NCBI RefSeq assembly: GCF_000172555.1
Contig: NZ_ABOX02000011.1
Coordinates: 1 to 64,000, forward strand
Direction of reading: 5' to 3'
DNA: 64,000 bases
From: Pedosphaera parvula Ellin514
GTDB lineage: Bacteria; Verrucomicrobiota; Verrucomicrobiia; Limisphaerales; Pedosphaeraceae
The notes beneath the pieces were generated by a model. That model was not told where the DNA came from. It was given only the letters and a program-made list of their open reading frames with translations, and ran no database searches. This document shows, piece after piece, positions 1 to 6,203 of the stretch (position 1 is its first letter; each line of letters starts with the position of its first letter). Both the position numbers and the translations under genes were made by a program.

Positions 1-44
1 TTGCGATTTTAAGCTCGCCACAAGTCTGCCAAAACAAGGTACCG

Positions 45-115
45 TGTCAACAACAAAGTGCCATACACACGTATCATTCTTTCATCAACCCATCAGGATG
101 TGTCGTTGGGTCACC
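45..115. repeat. dispersed ~71-bp diverged repeat, copy 1
   Basis: Seen by eye: an ungapped alignment of this stretch with 60890-60960 gives about 49 of 71 identical positions, including the shared core tgccatacac and the shared ends tgtcaa and gttg. Both copies lie on the same strand, upstream of plus-strand genes for membrane or exported proteins. It could be a shared regulatory region or an old mobile repeat. It overlaps the 3' end of the gene fragment at 85-268. Confidence 0.5.
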
Positions 116-268
116 CCTTTTCGGCTGGAAACCAACTGCCAGCTACCATCACGAGACAACAACAAGTTCGCATCCCCTTGCTCACAGAGCCATTGATAAC
201 CCCAAGCCGGCTCACAAAACGGCTCAAGCAACCCGTCGCCCCGATCCCATCCGTCCCCGGCGGCGGAC
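85..268 (-). pseudogene. 3' fragment of a paralogue of the 2392-2766 gene
   Basis: The minus-strand reading here matches the last ~40 codons of the intact small gene at 2392-2766. Both contain a GWDR motif, then LEPF, then GYQWLCE and ANLLLS.DGSW. The copy here lacks the stop after the final Trp and runs on about 19 codons to a TGA at 85-87. Upstream of about 268 the similarity ends and the plus-strand gene at 314 begins, so the 5' two thirds are missing. I read it as a truncated duplicate with no start of its own. The alternative, a recently evolved short gene, is less likely because the reading upstream is simply antisense to the 314 gene. Confidence 0.6.
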
Positions 269-313
269 CGCGATTTCTTGACGGACGCGCGGTTTTTGTC
301 AATGTGCACAGAC

Positions 314-1225
314 ATGGCTTCGCAGAAAACCGTCAAACTCCTTTTCGCCCTTCTGGTCCTCGGAAACGTCCTGTTTGCAGCCGTTATTCTCCTGGGAGGC
401 ATCAAACCCTCGACCCCTACAAAATCCGTAATGCCAAATCCAAATGGCTTTGATAATTTCGTACAAGCCACCCATATCCTTCCAACTGCAAGTTATTCCG
501 AATTTAACGACCTTTCCGTTGATCAACTTAGGACGTTAGTCAGTAATGCCACGCCCGCCCTCAATATCCTCCGCCAAGGACTCACCAACGAATCCAGATT
601 TCCTGATGACTACTCCGTCGATTACATCCAAAAATACATGTCCACCATCATCTCCTTTAGACAGATGGGCCAGGCTCTTGTCGCCGAAGGCCGGCTGGCT
701 GAACTCGAGGGCCGCGCCAATGAAGCCGCACAAGCGTACCTGAATACCATTCATTTCGGCCAAAAATCCAGCCAGGGAGGCGTTATGGTTTATAAAGGTG
801 TGGGCACGGCCATCGAAGCCCTTGGGCGGGATCATCTCTGTCGTCTCATCAATTCGGTCGATGCCCAACACTCCCGCCAAATTGCCAGGAGCCTCGAAAT
901 GGTCGACTCTCAAGAACCACCGGTCGATGAAAATCTCCGACAGGAAAAAATCTGGTCGCTGAAGACCACCCGTTTGATCGATCGACTTAAGGATCTCTGG
1001 AATTACAAAGAGCAGAACGCAATTAAGAGCAATTTCGTCGCCAGAGTCCACTCCACCCAACTCCGCCGCCGCCAAACCATCCTGGACTTCGCCACCCGAG
1101 CCTACGAACTCGACCACGGCAAACTACCCCAATCCCCTTCCGACCTTGTCACCAACTATGTCATCGCCATTCCCAGAGACCCCATCACCGGAACTAACCT
1201 CTCGATCCCCACCTCCACGCGGTAG
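314..1225 (+). CDS. membrane-anchored hypothetical protein with pseudopilin-like C-terminus
   Basis: Function unknown, about 303 residues. From the ATG at 314 there is a short basic N-terminus (ASQKTVK) followed by a strongly hydrophobic stretch (residues ~7-28), so it looks like a single-pass inner-membrane anchor with an external body. In-frame ATGs at 278 and 302 exist but would put polar residues ahead of the anchor, so 314 is preferred; no strong Shine-Dalgarno decides it. The middle is helical and alanine-rich, with a TPR-like patch around residues 125-150. The end (LDHGKLPQSPSDLV, then IPRDPITG) resembles the C-terminal region of type II secretion pseudopilin G, where a line of this kind precedes the DP-containing calcium loop. 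The next gene (1317) carries secretin-like and GspC-like features, so a role in a secretion or pilus-like apparatus is a reasonable inference but is not shown. Confidence 0.75.
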   Translation: MASQKTVKLLFALLVLGNVLFAAVILLGGIKPSTPTKSVMPNPNGFDNFVQATHILPTASYSEFNDLSVDQLRTLVSNATPALNILRQGLTNESRFPDDYSVDYIQKYMSTIISFRQMGQALVAEGRLAELEGRANEAAQAYLNTIHFGQKSSQGGVMVYKGVGTAIEALGRDHLCRLINSVDAQHSRQIARSLEMVDSQEPPVDENLRQEKIWSLKTTRLIDRLKDLWNYKEQNAIKSNFVARVHSTQLRRRQTILDFATRAYELDHGKLPQSPSDLVTNYVIAIPRDPITGTNLSIPTSTR

Positions 1226-1316
1226 TGGGAAAGTCCAACATTCAGGTATGTCCCCTGTTTCTCTCTACTTTTCGGTTGATTGCCCATGCAAACCTCTGCA
1301 AATTATTTACACCAAG

Positions 1317-2219
1317 ATGAAAAACTCGTCTCTTCCATCCCTTCTGCTTTGCCTTTCCCTTTTCTCCGTTTCCATCCAGGCTGCGCCGCCACAGGTCAAG
1401 CTCACAGGCATCATCAACATGCCCGATTACAAATCTGCCTTGCTGGAAATCACCGACACTATAGATCATACCGAGACTACAATTCTCACCGAAGGCCAGG
1501 CTGAATCATTCAGTCCAAAACTCCGTCTGGAAATCATTCAGGTCAATCCGGTCAAACGCACAGCGAAGCTCAACCTTACCGCCAACCAAACCAACTCCAT
1601 CATCACTCTCGCCCTGGATAACGAGACCAAGTCGTCCGCCGATGCTCCCGCCATCCAATTCCGCAACGCCGACCTGAACCAGGTCCTGCGTCTCTATGCT
1701 AAATTCTCCAACCGCACCGTCCTGCACCCACCCCTCCCCTCCATTGAGATGAGTTGCAACGCCAACGCCACCAACGAAACCGACGCCGCCGAGGCCCTTG
1801 CCAAAGCACTTAATAAAAACGGATATACCAACATCCTCGACGGAACCAAATTCGTCATGGTACTGCGATCCGACCGTGCCTCTATGGCTCACCCCCGTTC
1901 TGCTGAAATCAAATCCTCTGCACCTGCGCCCGATCCCCCTAGTACTCGCACGAACATAATTCCAGCAGGAGAAATCAATTTTCCGGGCGTTGATCCCTAC
2001 CAGGTCGCTCATATTTACGCCGAGCTGATAGGAGGCCGCAAATTCGACTTCAACACGCGGTTTCCACACTACGTTGACCTCATTCACTTCGTCAGCCAAA
2101 CACCCCTCTCCAAGGAGGAAGTCATCTACGCCCTCGACACCCTCTTCGCCTGGCAAAACATAAAACTCATCCCCATCGGCAAAGACCTCGTCCAAGCCGT
2201 TGAAATTAAACCGGAGTAA
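1317..2219 (+). CDS. exported protein with GspC-like and secretin-N-like regions
   Basis: About 300 residues. The start is the ATG at 1317 because it opens directly onto a good signal peptide (MKNSSLPSLLLCLSLFSVSIQA, cleavage expected after the second Ala). A reading upstream of this ATG is open but overlaps the previous gene and is not protein-like. After the signal, residues ~25-100 have the strand-rich pattern of a GspC/PilP homology-region domain (LTGIINM, then ILTEGQ and LEIIQVNP). Residues ~110-180 (IQFRNADLNQVLRLYAKFSN) look like a secretin N or STN domain. A proline-rich linker leads to a second secretin-N-like unit at ~215-297 (INFPGVDPYQVAHIYAELIG). No beta-barrel secretin domain is present, so it cannot form an outer-membrane pore alone. 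It is probably periplasmic. It lies 91 bases after the 314 gene on the same strand. Confidence 0.75.
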   Translation: MKNSSLPSLLLCLSLFSVSIQAAPPQVKLTGIINMPDYKSALLEITDTIDHTETTILTEGQAESFSPKLRLEIIQVNPVKRTAKLNLTANQTNSIITLALDNETKSSADAPAIQFRNADLNQVLRLYAKFSNRTVLHPPLPSIEMSCNANATNETDAAEALAKALNKNGYTNILDGTKFVMVLRSDRASMAHPRSAEIKSSAPAPDPPSTRTNIIPAGEINFPGVDPYQVAHIYAELIGGRKFDFNTRFPHYVDLIHFVSQTPLSKEEVIYALDTLFAWQNIKLIPIGKDLVQAVEIKPE

Positions 2220-2391
2220 CCGCATCCCATTAAATTAAGAATGCAACTGCAGGATCCACGCATTTAAATCCCGAACCATTTAATAGGTTTTTTCGCGAAT
2301 ATGGCTGTACAGACAACACCAACAAAAGGCAATGAGGCAATCTGTCCGGTCCAAAGCGTTAGCAATCATCTGGATTGAAAGCACGACCAAC

Positions 2392-2766
2392 TTACCAGCT
2401 TCCATCATGAGACAACAAAAGATTTGCCGCCCCTTTCTCACAGAGCCATTGATAACCTGAACTCGGTTCAAGAAACGGCTCCAGGCAATCAAACACCCGG
2501 TCCCATCCTTCACTTGCCAGCACCACCTCAAACCCATTCTTCCCGACACCAACAACTCCTCGATCGCTGTTTCCTCGCACAAACGCCAGTTCCACACCGC
2601 CAATCGACGTGACTGGGACAATATCCTTCAGCTTGAACCGTGAAACGGAACCATCAATCAAACGCATCACCGCAGCCCGGAGCTTCTGAATATCCGCACT
2701 GCTGAACTCATAAAGCCGAATCAACGGACAATCCTCCGAACCATTTTCCAGATATTCCAGTTTCAC
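2392..2766 (-). CDS. small hypothetical protein, 124 aa
   Basis: Function unknown. The frame starts with GTG at 2766 and no strong ribosome site is visible. The protein is acidic and soluble with no signal or membrane segment. Its C-terminal third contains GWDRVFDCLEPF, GYQWLCEKG and ANLLLSHDGSW, the part also found in the fragment at 85-268. The shared, conserved end argues that this is a real gene and that the family exists in more than one copy in this genome. It is the last of three small minus-strand genes (3712 to 2392) with short spacers of about 26-32 bases, so they may be co-transcribed, possibly with the RCC1 gene upstream. Confidence 0.65.
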   Translation of the reverse strand: MKLEYLENGSEDCPLIRLYEFSSADIQKLRAAVMRLIDGSVSRFKLKDIVPVTSIGGVELAFVRGNSDRGVVGVGKNGFEVVLASEGWDRVFDCLEPFLEPSSGYQWLCEKGAANLLLSHDGSW

Positions 2767-2798
2767 AAATTCTTTGTTTTAAATTTTCATGACCTTCA

Positions 2799-3317
2799 TC
2801 ACGGCACTTTGGAGAGCATTGAGGTAAATCTTAATCCTTCCTGATTCCAGGCATGCTTTAGTTCAGGAATGCCATACCAAACATTATGCCGCTTGAAAGT
2901 CGGAAAATCAGTGAGAAGAATCTGTTCTATTTCAGAATCCCGGTACCAGACCGGCTCCATTGGCAGCCGGCCTTTTGAATCCGGTTTCAAATGTTGAAAC
3001 CGGGTGATAATCTTCCCTGCAAGCTCTCGGCTTGTATTCAGAGCAAAGGTAAAGTCAACCAGGTCGCAGTAAATCCTGTGTTCATGGCCCCAAAAGCATT
3101 CCTCCAGACTAAGCGCGGAACCGAGCCAGTTAACATAAAGATCTGATTTGCTGACTATCATCCCCCTACACCCGATCCAGGTATAAGGAATGTACCACCA
3201 GGAATCAGTTTCCTTGACCTTCCCAGCATCATATTTCAGCTGACCTTTAAAATTGTCTTTCGCGAACCTGCGACGAATCGCCTCCTCCGCATCAACCAAT
3301 GAGTATTTGGCTTTCAT
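2799..3317 (-). CDS. hypothetical protein, 172 aa
   Basis: Not recognised with certainty. It is a soluble protein without signal peptide, rich in aromatic residues. Residues ~38-95 contain WWYIPYTWIGCRGMIVSK, then NWLGSA and a Trp-Gly-His run. That reminds me of the small single-domain folds used by bacterial immunity and YrhB-like proteins (W..P..WIG..G.IV, then GSA), but this is a visual resemblance only. The C-terminal half has several charged helices and ends in a hydrophobic strand. The start is the ATG at 3317, 26 bases after the 3344-3712 gene ends. No partner toxin is visible in the window. Confidence 0.7.
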   Translation of the reverse strand: MKAKYSLVDAEEAIRRRFAKDNFKGQLKYDAGKVKETDSWWYIPYTWIGCRGMIVSKSDLYVNWLGSALSLEECFWGHEHRIYCDLVDFTFALNTSRELAGKIITRFQHLKPDSKGRLPMEPVWYRDSEIEQILLTDFPTFKRHNVWYGIPELKHAWNQEGLRFTSMLSKVP

Positions 3318-3343
3318 TTAATAATATTTCAAAGCTTCCACGA

Positions 3344-3712
3344 CTAATTCGTCCCTCCGTTTAGAGCCTTGAACTGCACCCACGTTGGTGCACTCACATT
3401 TCTCGCACGAGCCATCACCACTTCAGTCGTTTCAGTCCTGACCCACTCATCAATGCTCGCCTCCAATTTCCCGATAGCCGCAAAATCGATGACCGGTATT
3501 TCCTTGCTATCATCACATACTATACCCAACGCAGGTCCAAAACCTCCGTGACGACACTGTGCAATTAATTCGATCTCTAAACCAGCCGTCCAGGGAACAA
3601 TGGTTGGGAGATTAAGCCGGATATATTCGAGACATTGGAGTATCAGGTCCTGATCCGGCCAAAGACTTTCCCAGAAAGTTGGCTCGATTAACGTATACCC
3701 TTTTGTACTCAT
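3344..3712 (-). CDS. hypothetical protein, 122 aa
   Basis: Function unknown. The start at 3712 is chosen over the upstream ATG at 3739 because a good Shine-Dalgarno (GAAGAGG, five bases before the ATG) precedes it. The longer form would also begin almost at the stop of the preceding RCC1 gene. The protein is small, mildly acidic and soluble. Its N-terminus (FWESLWPDQDLILQCLEYI) looks like an amphipathic helix, and the middle (IELIAQCRHGGFGPALGIV) a strand-turn-strand. The 30-base gap to the end of the RCC1 gene suggests readthrough transcription from it. Confidence 0.7.
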   Translation of the reverse strand: MSTKGYTLIEPTFWESLWPDQDLILQCLEYIRLNLPTIVPWTAGLEIELIAQCRHGGFGPALGIVCDDSKEIPVIDFAAIGKLEASIDEWVRTETTEVVMARARNVSAPTWVQFKALNGGTN

Positions 3713-3742
3713 GCTCGCCTCTTCACTATATATTCTCAACTT

Positions 3743-5716
3743 CTACAATCGCTTCAAACGATAAAATTTCGTGGGAGGCACAGCATTCGTATCCGTGACA
3801 AACGCATCAAACCCATTTCCCGAAATCGTCCCAATCGGCAGTTCAGCCCAACCACCGTCGATGAAATTGGTCGAGCATTCCACTCCATACTGCTCACCAG
3901 CAAAAGTCCGGAGACCGAAGGTCGCAGTATGGTTCGTTACTTGCAACGAAGTAAATTGCAGGCCCACTGGAATGGCCAAACTGTAACTGCGATACCGTGA
4001 GTTGCTGAAATCCACGCTACCACCGACTGCGATGAAGGCAACTTTGCCTAATACAACTGGAACATTCGTCTGCCCTTCGGAGTTTCCACCCCACGCGATA
4101 ACTTGTCCATCTGCCCTCAAAGCGACGCTGTGATGTTTGCCAGCAGCGATCGCGACGATATTTGTCAATCCATTCAGCCCGGGAACGTCGCCCCAACTCA
4201 CTACCGAACCGTCGGCCTTTAACGCAAGACTGTGAGCCCCACCGGCAGAAATGGCGATTACATTAGTGACGGTTGGAGGAACGTTGGTTTGACCGGCGCT
4301 ATTGCTGCCCCAGGCGATGACGCTACCATCCTGTTTCAAGGCAAGTCCATGCGTACCGCCCGCCGCGATCGAAGTTACATTACTCAACCCTGCAATGACA
4401 TTGGTTTGCCCGTTGAGACCAAGTCCCCACGCAACCACAGTGCCGTCGCCCTTTAGCGCCAGACTGAATCCACTGCTGTAATCCAATCCACCAGCAGCAA
4501 TGCCAATAACATTCATCAACCCGGTTGGCACGTTGGTTTGGCCATTCTGATTCAATCCCCAGGCAGTCACGGAATGGTCGTTTCTGAGGGCCAGTGCATG
4601 GAAAGAACCGGCTGAGATGGCGGTAATATTGCTTAAACCGTTAGGTAAAGGCAGCAGGCCCCAACCGGCAACAGTTCCATTCTTCCTGAGTGCCAGGGTA
4701 AAGTTGCCACCACCTGCAGCTGTAACAACATCGTTCAACGCACCCGGTGCGTTTGCGGAGCCGAAATCATTGTTGCCCCATGCCACAATTTTTCCATCAC
4801 TCGTAAGGGCAACGCAGTGGCTGAAGCCGGAGGCGATGGAGACCACGTTGCTCAAACCGGGAGGAACATTTGTCTGGCCCTTTGAATTGTCCCCCCATGC
4901 AACCACGGTGCCGTCCCTTTTCAATGCCAGACTGTTGGATCCACCAGCAGCGATGGCGATCACATTCGTCAGGCCGGACGGGACATTGGTTTGGCCGGAT
5001 GCAGTGTTTCCCCACGCGATGACGGTGCCATCACTCTTGAGAACCAGATTGTGAGTTCCCCCGGCGCTGATGGCGATTACATTGCTTAAACCGGCCGGAA
5101 CGGTTGCCATGTTAAACGAATTGTCCCCCCAGGCGAAAACCGAACCATCGTTCGCCAGTGCCATGGCGTGTCCCCCGCCATGGGTCCAACCTCCACCAGC
5201 AGAAATGGCGACAATGTTGCTCAGTCCTGTTTGGGAACCAATGCTGCCCCATGTAACGAGAGTTCCGTCACTTTTCAGCGCCAGGCTGAAATCCAGTCCG
5301 GCGGAAATCGAAACAACATTACTCAGTCCCGCCGGGACATTGGTTTGCCCAACGTAGCCGTATCCCCATGCCACCACGGTTCCATCACTTTTGAGAGCCA
5401 GCGAATGGCCAAAGGTGTCAACCGTGTAATCGCGTCCGCCGGCAACGGCAACAACATTGCTGAGGCCATTCGGAATGGCCACCTGCCCGGAATCATTGCA
5501 CCCCCAACCGAGAACCGTGCCATCGTTCAGAATACCGAGGTTATGATGGCCCCCCGCGGCAATATTGGTGAATGATTTCCCCGGAGGCAGATAAGGCAAT
5601 ACAACAGTGCCCCAACTGACCACTTGTCCGGCAGGTAACCCGCTGGCAAATGCTGATTCTGAAAGAAACAAGCCGACGACGTACAACACGTGTGTAAGCA
5701 GGCGAACCCTTGTCAT
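3743..5716 (-). CDS. exported RCC1-repeat (alpha-tubulin-suppressor-like) protein
   Basis: About 657 residues. The start at 5716 gives a clear signal peptide (MTRVRLLTHVLYVVGLFL, cleavage near SAFA); the longer frame from 5809 adds 31 non-signal residues. The mature part is built almost entirely of RCC1-like units of ~40 residues, with the signature V-[IV]-x-W-G and the refrain GLSNVVAIAAGG....ALKSDG. I count 14 V..WG units, which fits two seven-bladed propellers in tandem. The last ~80 residues are not RCC1: they have strand pattern, Y.VE.S, a Trp, and end FYRLKRL. That resembles the end of the metalloprotease at 21647-24751. The location is probably cell surface or extracellular, with a binding role. 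No catalytic motif is visible. The DNA repeats are imperfect, so length variation between strains is plausible. Confidence 0.9.
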   Translation of the reverse strand: MTRVRLLTHVLYVVGLFLSESAFASGLPAGQVVSWGTVVLPYLPPGKSFTNIAAGGHHNLGILNDGTVLGWGCNDSGQVAIPNGLSNVVAVAGGRDYTVDTFGHSLALKSDGTVVAWGYGYVGQTNVPAGLSNVVSISAGLDFSLALKSDGTLVTWGSIGSQTGLSNIVAISAGGGWTHGGGHAMALANDGSVFAWGDNSFNMATVPAGLSNVIAISAGGTHNLVLKSDGTVIAWGNTASGQTNVPSGLTNVIAIAAGGSNSLALKRDGTVVAWGDNSKGQTNVPPGLSNVVSIASGFSHCVALTSDGKIVAWGNNDFGSANAPGALNDVVTAAGGGNFTLALRKNGTVAGWGLLPLPNGLSNITAISAGSFHALALRNDHSVTAWGLNQNGQTNVPTGLMNVIGIAAGGLDYSSGFSLALKGDGTVVAWGLGLNGQTNVIAGLSNVTSIAAGGTHGLALKQDGSVIAWGSNSAGQTNVPPTVTNVIAISAGGAHSLALKADGSVVSWGDVPGLNGLTNIVAIAAGKHHSVALRADGQVIAWGGNSEGQTNVPVVLGKVAFIAVGGSVDFSNSRYRSYSLAIPVGLQFTSLQVTNHTATFGLRTFAGEQYGVECSTNFIDGGWAELPIGTISGNGFDAFVTDTNAVPPTKFYRLKRL

Positions 5717-5913
5717 AAATTGAACAGTAAATCTGGAGCCGGCTTTGTAAACAAAATTCTCTTTCCATTCTGCATCACGCAACGCGTAAAACAATTCCAC
5801 GACCACCATCCCTCTCCGAAGGATGTTATAGGCCCCTTCAAGTTTGGTTCCTCCACTGTCCGTGGATTAACAACCATTTGAATTTTTCACCCATGGATAA
5901 AGTCTATATGGTT

Positions 5914-5979
5914 GAACAGCTACGAGTTGCTGTTCTGTAAGGGTCGGGCCAGTCTCAGTTCGAGGCTGGCCTTTTGTTT
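5914..5979 (+). ncRNA. candidate small structured RNA (two tandem hairpins)
   Basis: Two hairpins stand 11 bases apart in a gene-free gap. The first pairs GAACAGC (5914-5920) perfectly with GCTGTTC (5929-5935) across an 8-base loop. The second pairs 5947-5956 with 5962-5971 through ten base pairs (one G-T) and a 5-base loop, and is followed by ttttgttt. That is the end of a factor-independent terminator reading rightward. No gene lies upstream on this strand for thousands of bases, so the terminator must serve a short transcript starting nearby or stop antisense transcription. A tatat box at 5905-5909 is suggestive, but no properly spaced -35 was found. Confidence 0.35.
5947..5979 (+). terminator. 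factor-independent terminator, rightward
   Basis: The arms ggccagtctc and gaggctggcc pair over ten positions with one G-T wobble, loop agttc, followed directly by a T-rich tract (ttttgttt). On the minus strand there is no T tract after the hairpin, so it is directional. Confidence 0.6.
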
Positions 5980-6203
5980 CGCTGAACAAAGTGGGTCGAA
6001 AATCAGTCGCCTTTGAAGAATACCATAATACCTAACTTGCTTTGTTTCTGCTTCTTGGATAATTTTAAAAAGACTGTTTAAAATTGACTCGAAACGATGA
6101 CAAACCAGCTTAAGCTCGCTCCAAAGCCGGGGTGCAAAATCATCCACAGTCTGCGTGACACACCTGCGGTGCTGCAAGCTCCAGACCTGAAGCCTGATTA
6201 CCA

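Noticed and set aside
536-1117. Long minus-strand frame of ~193 codons
   Set aside because: It is fully antisense to the 314 gene, whose product has a membrane anchor and protein-like composition; the antisense product has no family features.
3771-5575. Plus-strand frames across the RCC1 gene and the DNA repeats there as a possible CRISPR
   Set aside because: The repeats are imperfect, about 117 bases long, contiguous and code for RCC1 units; there are no spacers. The plus-strand frames are shadows.
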